From: Gemmatimonadota bacterium | GTDB taxonomy: Bacteria > Gemmatimonadota > Gemmatimonadetes > Palauibacterales > KS3-K002 | Direction of reading: 5' to 3' | DNA: 37,919 nucleotides | NCBI GenBank assembly: GCA_020344015.1 | Contig: CP070812.1 | Coordinates: 2,606,637 to 2,644,555 of the forward strand | Shown: positions 31,404 to 37,919 of the stretch, in pieces | Layout of the letters: every line of letters begins with the position of its first letter | Numbering within the stretch: the first letter of the stretch is position 1 | Notes under the pieces: model-generated | Databases searched by the model: none | What the model was told of the DNA's origin: nothing | Seen by the model: only the letters and a program-made list of their open reading frames with translations | Program-made: the position numbers and the translations under genes

Positions 31404-31709
31404 CGCTCCTCCTTCTGGCTAGAACTCGTGACGAAGATTTGCCTTCAAAAAAGACCCGTCGGGGGCTGTCTTACCCCGGTCCACCCCTCGACCTGTATGT
31501 CTTGCTTCTCCCGCAACCCCAGTTGGAACCAGGCGGAACGCACGAATCCCAACCAGTCCGAGACACGTACGGTGGTACAGCCTGGATTATCGGGTTAGGG
31601 CCTGGGGCCTGTAATATGTAGACCAGGTCCCAGGTTGGCAACGGCCAGGGATGGGGCGCGGCCGGAGCCCGGATTTGACGCCCCGCCATGCGTTTACGAG
31701 ATTGGGAAC
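31404..31709. other. Divergent gap between OmpA-like and M48 genes
   Basis: No gene seen. Around 31447-31473 the minus strand reads a weak hairpin followed by TTTTTT, in the leader of the OmpA-like gene; it could be an attenuator or chance. The hairpin at 31601-31634 lies on the M48 side. Promoters for both genes must be here but none is clear. Confidence 0.5.
31601..31634. repeat. Hairpin D upstream of M48 gene
   Basis: CCTGGGGCCTG (31601-31611) pairs with CAGGTCCCAGG (31624-31634), 11 bp with one G-T wobble, around an A/T-rich 12-base loop. It lies about 75 bases before the ATG. Confidence 0.7.
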
Positions 31710-32696
31710 ATGAACGAGAGAACCAGCACACCAGCAACGACCGGTCGCGTCAAGCTGACCGATATCTCCTCCCGGGCCTGGGAACATCCAGCGGACCGGG
31801 CGGCCCTCCGCAGCCTGAACGCGATCCCCGGGTTCTCCGAGGTCGTCCGCAAGATCGTCGGCCTCTTCGGCGAGCGGGGGATGCGCCTGTTCTTCCAGGC
31901 GAACGCGGTTCGAGTCACTCCGAAGCAGTACGGTTGGGTCTACGACATGCATCTGGGGGTGATCGACACCCTCGATCTGGGGTGGGAGCCCGAGCTGTAC
32001 ATCTCGCAGACCCCATTCGTAAACGCGGGTGCCCTGGGCGTCGACGAACCGTTCGTGCTCATCAACAGCGCGGCGCTGGACGTCCTCGATCGCGAGGAAC
32101 TGGAGACCATTCTGGCCCACGAGGTGGGCCACATCGCCAGCGACCATGTCCTCTACCGGACTGTGTTCACCCTACTCCTGCTGCTGGCGCAGCGACAGCT
32201 CCCCATCGCAGGGCTCGCGATCGGAGCCGTGATCCTGGCCATGGCCGAGTGGGTCCGGAAGAGTGAGCTGTCGTCGGATCGGGCAGGCCTGTTGGGTACG
32301 CAGAACCCGGAAGCCAGCATGAGCGCACTGATGAAGCTGGCCGGCGGCAGTCCTCACCACGGCCAGGACCTCGAGCTGAGCGAGTTCCTACAGCAGGCGG
32401 AGGAGTACGAGGACGACGAGAGCCTGGCGGACGCGGTCTTCAAGGTGATGAACCTGTTGGGCTCCACTCACCCGTTCCACGTCCTGCGGGTCGGTGAGCT
32501 CAGGCGCTGGGTACGCGAGGGCCACTACGACCGGATCCTCAGGGGCGAGTACATTCGCCGCGCCGATGAGCCGCGCGCCTACAAGGAAGACGCGAAGGAA
32601 GCGGCCTCGTACTACGGCGAAGCCCTGAAGAAAGCGATCCGCAAAGTCAGTGCCGCACTCGATGACGCCGCGCGCGGCGGACCCGTCGAGTTATAG
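31710..32696 (+). CDS. M48-family membrane metalloprotease, HtpX-like
   Basis: A 328-residue zinc protease with HEVGH (137-141) and third ligand E186 in KSELSSDRAG. Two hydrophobic segments (about 150-180) follow the zinc motif, as in membrane-bound HtpX-type M48 proteases, but the usual N-terminal TM pair is absent. The C-terminal part is acidic (EEYEDDESLAD) and ends in a lysine-rich helix. Start ATG 31710 is chosen over an upstream in-frame TTG because family similarity begins near TDISSRAWEHPADR; the ribosome site is weak (GGGA). A role in membrane-protein quality control is inferred. Confidence 0.88.
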   Translation: MNERTSTPATTGRVKLTDISSRAWEHPADRAALRSLNAIPGFSEVVRKIVGLFGERGMRLFFQANAVRVTPKQYGWVYDMHLGVIDTLDLGWEPELYISQTPFVNAGALGVDEPFVLINSAALDVLDREELETILAHEVGHIASDHVLYRTVFTLLLLLAQRQLPIAGLAIGAVILAMAEWVRKSELSSDRAGLLGTQNPEASMSALMKLAGGSPHHGQDLELSEFLQQAEEYEDDESLADAVFKVMNLLGSTHPFHVLRVGELRRWVREGHYDRILRGEYIRRADEPRAYKEDAKEAASYYGEALKKAIRKVSAALDDAARGGPVEL

Positions 32697-32700
32697 AGTC

Positions 32701-32875
32701 TTCGACATTCGACAGCCGACAGCCGTCGACCGAGTTTCGGCTCACTTCTCGGCTTCCGACGTCCGACGTTCAATGTTCGGTGTCCAGCTTGGACGTCGAG
32801 CGCCGCACGTCGGGGGTCGGTAGCCGAGTTTGGAGCCGGGCGTCGTCCGACGAATGTCGGCTCTCGAATGTCGAA
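32701..32875. repeat. Fold-back inverted repeat E between convergent genes
   Basis: The 21-base left arm 32701-32721 (starting TTCGACATTCGA) matches the reverse complement of 32855-32875 at 20 of 21 positions. The interior has smaller nested dyads (for example GTCCAGCTTGGAC) and reiterated CCGAC/CGTC words. It fills the whole gap between the two stop codons. Confidence 0.9.
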
Positions 32876-32881
32876 ATCCCA

Positions 32882-35791
32882 CTAATGCCGTTCCCCGCCG
32901 CCCTCCTCCGCCACGACTGCGGCGGCCGCCTCCCCGACGAACTCTAGCCCGAGCGTTCGCCCCTTCTCCACCGCCGGCACACCCTCGGCAAGCCAGACGG
33001 GCGCCGGTGCGTCCTTCAGGTAGTGATCGAAGAACTGCTGCATGCGCACCGCCCAGTCTTTGCGGTTCTGGTACTTCCGCAGACCGTGCGGCTCACCGTT
33101 GTAGTTGAGGAGCCATACCGGCTTGTTCAAGCGCCGCAGCGCCACGAAGAACTCGATCCCCTGGTACCACGGCACCGCCCCGTCCTCATCGTTGTGCAGC
33201 ATCAGAACCGGAGTCTCGACCTTGTCAGCCCAGAACAGCGGCGAGTTCTCTATGTAGCGCGGACGCGCCTCCCACAGCGAGCCGCCCAGGCGGCTCTGGG
33301 TCCGCTCGTACTGCATCATGCGGCTCCTGCCGCTGCTCCACCTAATACCGCCGTAGGCGCTGGTCATGTTGGAAACGGGTGCACCCGCTTCCGCCGCAGC
33401 GAAGAGGTTTGACTGGGTAACGATGTAGGCGATCTGGTAGCCGCCCCAGCTATGCCCCTGGATGCCTATACGCTGCGGATCGACGAACCCTTCGTCCAGC
33501 ACGCTTAGTACACCTGACACCACACAGTCGAAGGCGCTCTCACCGGGATAGCCAACCCGGTAGTGCACATCGGGCACGAAGACGACGTACCCGCGGCTCA
33601 CGTAGAAGCCGATGCTGATGCTCGAGCCGCCCGGCCCCGGGCTGCGGTAGCTGTGCAGAGCGTCTGCCATCCGCTCATAGAAGTACACCATCATCGGGTA
33701 CTTCCGCGTCGGGTCGAAGTTCTCTGGCTTGTAGAGAATGCCCTCCAGCTCCTTTCCATCCGTCGAGCGCCAGTGGACGAGCTCGGCCGAGCCCCACAGG
33801 TATTCCGCTTGCTGGGGATTCGCCTCGCTCAGCCTGCGCATGTCGCTGAAGGAGAGATCGCTCAGCCAAAGATCGGGGTACTCCGTGAAGCTCTGTCGCG
33901 TGAGCATGAGCACGCCGGCATCCTCGGCCTTGGTCGGAAAGCCGAACCGCTGCTCCGCTATGAGGAGCTCCGTCGGCTCGCCGTCGCCCTCGAATCGATC
34001 CCGATAGAACCCGCTGGCCTTCGTCTCGTTATCGAAGGCCCGGAGGAGCATCGGCTCGTCCTCGGGTATCGCACCCTGGTCTGGGTCGAGCCGCAAGTAG
34101 CGGAACTGGAGATTCCGCTCGCGGCCGATCCCCTCGGTCAGGTTCCGCGGCGCCCGCCTGCCCCTGGGGTCGGTGGCCCAGACGTCGTGCTCGTCATACA
34201 CAAGGAACCAACGATCGCCCTCCGTCCAGCCGGCATTCCCGTACGGACCCGGAATCATCGGGTGGTCGTCCTCCTCATCATGGACGGGATAGGGGACGGT
34301 CGCAGTGAGATTTACAGGCTCGCCGCCTCCAACCGAGAGAGCAAACCATGCCCGCTCGTGGCCGTCCCACCACGTGAGATACTCGGCCTCGGGCGAGAGG
34401 TCAGCGCGCCGCCCCTGCAGCCCCTCGAGTAGCTTGCGGCGCTCGCCGGTCCGGACGTCGACGACGTAGATATCGTAGTAGGAAGGCGCGTCCCACGAGA
34501 TGAGTTGTCGGTAGGGGAGGTTCGACGTGCCGACGGCGACGTCCGCATCACCCTTCGATCCGACCTCTACGTTCGGCACGGCCCGGCTGGCGAGCTGGAC
34601 GACCGATGCCCTGTCAAGGTGAGCCACAGCAAGGTATGTGCGCTCGAGCTCTCTCGCCCGCTCGACCAACTGCTGCGGTTGCAGCAAGGGATCGCGCCAG
34701 TTCCAGATGTCGAGCTCGACCTTCTCCCACTCGGGGATCTCCTCTTCGGGCTCCGGCTCCGGCCGCGGAGCGGTCCCGAAGAAGAGGCGCCGGCCGTTAT
34801 CGGAGAAGCTCAGGTCGCCGTGCTCGCTGACCCACCAGCCTTCGGGGATCCCAGCGGTTCCCTCACCCGCCAGGGCGTGCGCCTCGTCGGAGCCGGCGCG
34901 CCAGTGATAGAGCGTGTATGCCGGCTGGTCCGCCTCGTAGTCGTCACGGTTTGAAAGGAACGCCAGTTGCCTGCTTTCCTCGTCGAAGGCCAGCGTCTTG
35001 TATTCACCCTCCCCGGTTGCGAGCGCCGTCTCTCCCCCGTCGCCCAACTCCACGACGTAGACTCCGTCGGTCGAGCCATCCTCGCTGGAGACCGCGTAGG
35101 CGAGCCGCTCGCCGTTCTTCGCGAACGCGTATCGCATTACGCTCTCGAAGCGACGCTCGGCCCCCGTCTCGAGATCACGCAGCACCAGGGTCGTCCCGAC
35201 ATCTTTCTTCTTCCTTTCCTCTTCCTCCTCCTCGGCCTGGGGCTCCTCGGGCTGCGGCTCGGGCTCGGGCGCCGGTTCCGGCTCCTCCGGCCTCTCCTCT
35301 TCGGACTCAGTTGTATCAGGCTCCTCCTCGGCTTTCTCCAGCAGGTAGGCCAGCCAGCCGCCTGCCTCCTCCGGCACCCTAAACGATTTCACCCGTTCGA
35401 CCCGGGTGATCGCGCCGGAATCCAGATCCAGAATGCCGAGAGAGTCTTTCGGCTCGTCCTCATCTTCGAGCTTCGCTTCGCGGACCGCCGCCAGCTCCGG
35501 CTTGATGACGAAGACCACGAAGCGGCCGTCGCCAGAGAACCGCGGCTGTTCGCCCCGCGGGACCTGGTAGGTTTCGGACAGGTCGGCGCTCTTGACGTGC
35601 AGCTCGGAATCGCCGTCCTGCGGCTCGAGAACGTAGAGGACCCATGCTCCGTCGTCCGACATCTGCTGGCCCCCGATTCTGCGCCAGCTATCGTAGACCT
35701 CATGGTCGAGGGGACGTTTGGCCGTGTCCTGGGCGAAGACGTGACCCGAACTTAAGAGTACGGCGGCGAGTACACCCAGCGTGCGGTACAT
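32882..35791 (-). CDS. Secreted S9-family peptidase with acidic insertion
   Basis: A 969-residue exported serine peptidase. The signal peptide ends HVFAQ. A long beta-propeller part (about 30-690) is interrupted at about 150-197 by a Glu/Pro-rich low-complexity insert ending in KKKD. The alpha/beta-hydrolase domain has S781 (GHSWGG), D870 (NDEDGAVPW) and H902 (NGEPHGLRK). A conserved-looking tail, WLAEGVPAVEKGRTLG, follows. It probably digests peptides in the periplasm or outside. AGGAGGG precedes the ATG. Together with the S9 peptidase at 22643 it makes two diverged family members in one window. Confidence 0.94.
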   Translation of the reverse strand: MYRTLGVLAAVLLSSGHVFAQDTAKRPLDHEVYDSWRRIGGQQMSDDGAWVLYVLEPQDGDSELHVKSADLSETYQVPRGEQPRFSGDGRFVVFVIKPELAAVREAKLEDEDEPKDSLGILDLDSGAITRVERVKSFRVPEEAGGWLAYLLEKAEEEPDTTESEEERPEEPEPAPEPEPQPEEPQAEEEEEERKKKDVGTTLVLRDLETGAERRFESVMRYAFAKNGERLAYAVSSEDGSTDGVYVVELGDGGETALATGEGEYKTLAFDEESRQLAFLSNRDDYEADQPAYTLYHWRAGSDEAHALAGEGTAGIPEGWWVSEHGDLSFSDNGRRLFFGTAPRPEPEPEEEIPEWEKVELDIWNWRDPLLQPQQLVERARELERTYLAVAHLDRASVVQLASRAVPNVEVGSKGDADVAVGTSNLPYRQLISWDAPSYYDIYVVDVRTGERRKLLEGLQGRRADLSPEAEYLTWWDGHERAWFALSVGGGEPVNLTATVPYPVHDEEDDHPMIPGPYGNAGWTEGDRWFLVYDEHDVWATDPRGRRAPRNLTEGIGRERNLQFRYLRLDPDQGAIPEDEPMLLRAFDNETKASGFYRDRFEGDGEPTELLIAEQRFGFPTKAEDAGVLMLTRQSFTEYPDLWLSDLSFSDMRRLSEANPQQAEYLWGSAELVHWRSTDGKELEGILYKPENFDPTRKYPMMVYFYERMADALHSYRSPGPGGSSISIGFYVSRGYVVFVPDVHYRVGYPGESAFDCVVSGVLSVLDEGFVDPQRIGIQGHSWGGYQIAYIVTQSNLFAAAEAGAPVSNMTSAYGGIRWSSGRSRMMQYERTQSRLGGSLWEARPRYIENSPLFWADKVETPVLMLHNDEDGAVPWYQGIEFFVALRRLNKPVWLLNYNGEPHGLRKYQNRKDWAVRMQQFFDHYLKDAPAPVWLAEGVPAVEKGRTLGLEFVGEAAAAVVAEEGGGERH

Positions 35792-35816
35792 ATTTTCCCT
35801 CCTGAAGCTAGGTATT

Positions 35817-35864
35817 CCTGGGCGCGAGAAGCCCCAGGTAGTGCCCGGCGCAGCGCGCCGGCAC
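35817..35864. other. Two adjacent hairpins in the S9 leader
   Basis: CCTGGG/CCCAGG (35817-35822 and 35833-35838) and GTGCC-CGGCGC/GCGCCGGCAC (35841-35851 and 35855-35864, one bulge) sit between the small lipoprotein stop and the S9 start. Neither is followed by a T-run on the minus strand. They may act as a weak terminator or leader structure. Confidence 0.45.
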
Positions 35865-35925
35865 CCGACGAATATGTTCTTTTGGAAAGGTCCGATCGAG
35901 TATTAGCGACGATCGCCAGCTGCCG

Positions 35926-36342
35926 CTATTCCTCTGGTGGCTGCCAGGTCAGCCGCCAGCTCCCTGAGTCCACCACCCCCCCACCGCTCGCCTCGATTAC
36001 GTAGCTGCCCCGCGCTACCTCCGCCTCGCGAGTGCCACTGATCACCGCCAGCATACCCTCGAAGTTGAACCCCGCGACGATCGAATCCGCGGTGAGGCGG
36101 AGATCGGTCAGCCGATGCTGCTCCATCCCATAGCCCTGATCGAATCGCGTCACGCCTGCCGGTAGGCCGGCCGTGTCGACGCTCAGCTCCACCTCGAGCG
36201 GCCCGTAGCCGCCGCCGCCGCCCTCATATTCGCCAGCCCACAGGCCGCCCCAGCCGGCCAGCGGGTCCGGGCCCCCGCCACCCCCGAAGATCGCGCAGCC
36301 CATCAGGGCCGCCGTTGCAAATGCTATTGCCAGCTTGCGCAT
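35926..36342 (-). CDS. Small glycine-rich lipoprotein, function unknown
   Basis: A 138-residue protein with lipobox LMGC (Cys16), a Gly-rich linker (IFGGGGGPDPLAGWGG) and a likely all-beta domain (LEVELSVDT, SIVAGFNFEG, GSYVIEASGGG, GSWRLTWQ). I do not recognise a family. AGGAGG at good spacing before ATG 36342 supports it as a real gene. It is co-oriented with the S9 gene 134 bases downstream and might be co-transcribed. Confidence 0.8.
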   Translation of the reverse strand: MRKLAIAFATAALMGCAIFGGGGGPDPLAGWGGLWAGEYEGGGGGYGPLEVELSVDTAGLPAGVTRFDQGYGMEQHRLTDLRLTADSIVAGFNFEGMLAVISGTREAEVARGSYVIEASGGGVVDSGSWRLTWQPPEE

Positions 36343-36435
36343 AAAGCCTCCTATCTCGCAGCGCCGGTCGTGGCCGTTTCTGTCTGGGATCTGGATAAGA
36401 TACCACCCCTACAGTACGAGGCACCCCCCGGTTGC

Positions 36436-36475
36436 GATTCAGGGATTCAGGGATTCAGGGATTCAAGGATTCGGA
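36436..36475 (+). repeat. Five tandem 8-bp repeats (GATTCAGG type)
   Basis: GATTCAGG occurs three times, then GATTCAAG and GATTCGGA, without spacers. The reverse complement of the tract near 36670-36715 is made of GGATTCGG and GGGTTCGG units in the same 8-bp period, so the two tracts can fold back on each other imperfectly. Confidence 0.9.
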
Positions 36476-36669
36476 GGTTGGCCGGCCGGTACCGTAACTG
36501 CATATAGGACAGTAGCATGGACACCCTGTCCACGTATTCCCTCGGAGGTGTGTCCCGCCTGACGGGCGTGGCTGGCCACCGGGGAGGACGAGTGCTCGAG
36601 CCCGGCAAGCGCTCCCCTGCGGCGGCGTTGGGACGAGGACGGCGCGGTCCATTCACCCTACCCTCCCCA

Positions 36670-36715
36670 ATTCCCGAACCCCCGAATCCCCGAACCCCCG
36701 AATCCCATTTCCCAA
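36670..36715 (-). repeat. Tandem 8-bp repeats (CCGAACCC/CCGAATCC type)
   Basis: Alternating CCGAACCC and CCGAATCC units, two of each, flanked by degenerate copies. Read on the minus strand they are GGATTCGG-like, related to the tract at 36436 and to GGGATTCGGGA inside inverted repeat B. Confidence 0.85.
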
Positions 36716-36783
36716 GCCGGCCATGCGGTATACCTTGCGGGCTAGATTTCCCCGACCGCTGAAAACCTTAGCTGGAGGGACAG

Positions 36784-37919
36784 ATGGCCAGACGTCTGGT
36801 ATTTCTATTGGTCCTCGCCTTCGCGTTTCCGTGTTCGAAGCCTGCGGTGGCACAGGAGGAAGACGAGGACAGAGCGCCCCAGTTGAACTCGGATCTCGTC
36901 TCGGACCTTGAGCTGCGCAACATCGGGCCGGCGCTCATGTCGGGCCGCATTATCGACATCGCCGTGGATCCGGTGGACCAGAGCACGTGGTACGTGGCGG
37001 CGGCGTCGGGCAACGTGTGGAAGACGGAGAACGCGGGGACCACCTGGAGGCCGATCTTCGACCGCTACGGCTCGTACTCGATCGGCTGTGTCACGGTCGA
37101 CCCCAACAACCGGTTCGTCGTCTGGGTGGGGACGGGCGAGAACAACAGCCAGCGCAGCGTCGGCTACGGGGACGGCCTGTACAAGTCGATCGACGGCGGG
37201 CGGAGCTTCAAGAAAGTGGGCCTGGAGAATTCCGAGCATATCGGGATGATCAGGGTCGACCCGCGGGATTCCGACGTCGTCTACGTGGCAGCCCAGGGCC
37301 CGCTCTGGGCGCCAGGCGGCGACCGAGGTCTCTACAAGACCACCGACGGGGGTGAGACCTGGAACCGTGTGCTGGAGATTGACGAGCACACGGGGGTATC
37401 GGAGGTATTCCTGGACCCGCGGGATCCGGATGTGATCTACGCCGTGTCCTACCAGCGGCGTCGCCACGTCTGGACGCTGATCAACGGCGGGCCCGGCTCG
37501 GGCATCCACAAGTCCACCGATGGGGGCGCCACCTGGCGTGAGATCAACAGGGGCCTGCCAAGCGGCGACCGGGGTCGGATCGGGCTGGCCGTCTCCCCGA
37601 TCAACCCGGAGGTCCTCTACGCCATAGTCGAGGCGAGCACGCGTCAGCGAAGCGGCTTCTTCCGTTCGGAGAACGGCGGCGAGAACTGGTCGAAGCAGGG
37701 TAACTACTTAAGCGGTAGCCCGCAGTACTACCAGGAGATCTTCGCCGACCCCCACAAGTTCGACCGCATCTACTCGGTGGACGTCCGCTTCATGGTGAGC
37801 GAGGACGGCGGTGCCAACTTCACAGGCGTGGGCGAACGGTGGAAGCACGTGGACAACCACGCGCTGTGGATCGATCCCGAAGACCCGGAGCACCTGCTGG
37901 TCGGGACGGACGGGGGCCT
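36784..37919 (+). CDS. Secreted VPS10/sortilin-like BNR-repeat protein, 3' truncated
   Basis: The open frame runs off the window end after 378 codons. The signal peptide is MARRLVFLLVLAFAFP, with a likely cut after PAVAQ. An acidic stretch precedes ELRNIGPALMSGRIIDIAVD, the usual start of this family of exported WD40/YVTN-BNR proteins, often misnamed glycosyl hydrolase. Asp-box/BNR motifs repeat: SIDGGRSF, TTDGGETW, STDGGATW, SENGGENW and SEDGGANF. These fold as a multi-bladed propeller like the VPS10 domain of sortilin. GGAGGG lies just upstream of the ATG. The function is unknown, possibly binding or degrading extracellular polymers. Confidence 0.9.
   Translation, partial: MARRLVFLLVLAFAFPCSKPAVAQEEDEDRAPQLNSDLVSDLELRNIGPALMSGRIIDIAVDPVDQSTWYVAAASGNVWKTENAGTTWRPIFDRYGSYSIGCVTVDPNNRFVVWVGTGENNSQRSVGYGDGLYKSIDGGRSFKKVGLENSEHIGMIRVDPRDSDVVYVAAQGPLWAPGGDRGLYKTTDGGETWNRVLEIDEHTGVSEVFLDPRDPDVIYAVSYQRRRHVWTLINGGPGSGIHKSTDGGATWREINRGLPSGDRGRIGLAVSPINPEVLYAIVEASTRQRSGFFRSENGGENWSKQGNYLSGSPQYYQEIFADPHKFDRIYSVDVRFMVSEDGGANFTGVGERWKHVDNHALWIDPEDPEHLLVGTDGG

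Larger units (their letters stand above)
36343..36783. other. Divergent gap with 8-bp repeat arrays in opposite orientation
   Basis: About 440 bases without a convincing gene; short open frames on both strands have no recognisable content. Two 8-bp repeat tracts at 36436-36475 and about 36670-36715 face each other. Promoters for the lipoprotein and VPS10-like genes should lie here. Confidence 0.6.

Noticed and set aside
31447..31473. Minus-strand hairpin with TTTTTT before the OmpA-like gene
   Set aside because: The stem is short with bulges and no minus-strand gene feeds into it; mentioned only under the gap.
36436..36475. Possible CRISPR array
   Set aside because: Units are 8 bp, contiguous, without spacers, and no cas genes are nearby.
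36447..36656. Short minus-strand frames in the VPS10 upstream gap
   Set aside because: No ribosome site, one starts in the other's frame shadow, and both end in translated 8-bp repeats.

Overview
The window is GC-rich, densely coded chromosomal DNA from a Gram-negative-type, heterotrophic bacterium. It encodes many signal-peptide exported proteins and lipoproteins, an OmpA/Pal-like lipoprotein, two large secreted S9 peptidases, an M28-PDZ peptidase, two M48 proteases, TolB/PD40-type beta-propeller lipoproteins and a sortilin/VPS10-like repeat protein. This combination is typical of Gemmatimonadota and related soil or marine lineages. The taxon is inferred from protein style; no rRNA or other marker is present. 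I see no tRNA, rRNA, IS element, prophage or CRISPR array. Both ends cut genes: mutY lacks its 5' end and the VPS10-like gene lacks its 3' end.

Region by region. (1) 2-8232, plus strand: partial mutY, then an NtrC-type sigma-54 activator with its partner histidine kinase, then two tandemly duplicated TolB-like lipoproteins. Sigma-54-like GG-N10-GC sites (both GGCACG...GC) lie upstream of the regulator gene and upstream of the first lipoprotein, so this may be one self-contained sensing and envelope module. (2) 8254-12162, minus strand: an MFS exporter, a SIMPL (DUF541) protein, a MoxR-like AAA+ ATPase and a small membrane protein, packed as an operon. (3) 12574-18125: a creatininase-family hydrolase, a tightly overlapping minus-strand operon (alpha/beta hydrolase, Nudix, metallo-beta-lactamase-fold hydrolase), a divergent M28-PDZ peptidase and a TM2 protein. 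(4) 18338-22519: an M48 lipoprotein protease faces a minus-strand operon for amino-acid chemistry (DinB-like, ornithine-cyclodeaminase-like, D-threonine-aldolase-like). (5) 22643-31403, minus strand: an OmpA lipoprotein, YgfZ, E1-beta and E2 of a 2-oxoacid dehydrogenase (no E1-alpha here), a double-FHA transmembrane trypsin-like protease and an S9 peptidase. (6) 31710-37919: an M48 membrane protease, a second S9 peptidase, a small lipoprotein and the truncated VPS10-like protein.

The main unexplained structure is in the gaps. At least six intergenic regions (19790-19867, 22535-22667, 27029-27138, 31601-31634, 32701-32875, 36436-36715) hold imperfect fold-back inverted repeats built from short related words. 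Three of the four that lie at gene 3' ends abut or overlap stop codons. The most unusual protein is the FHA-FHA-TM-coiled-coil-trypsin polypeptide at 25044-27014.
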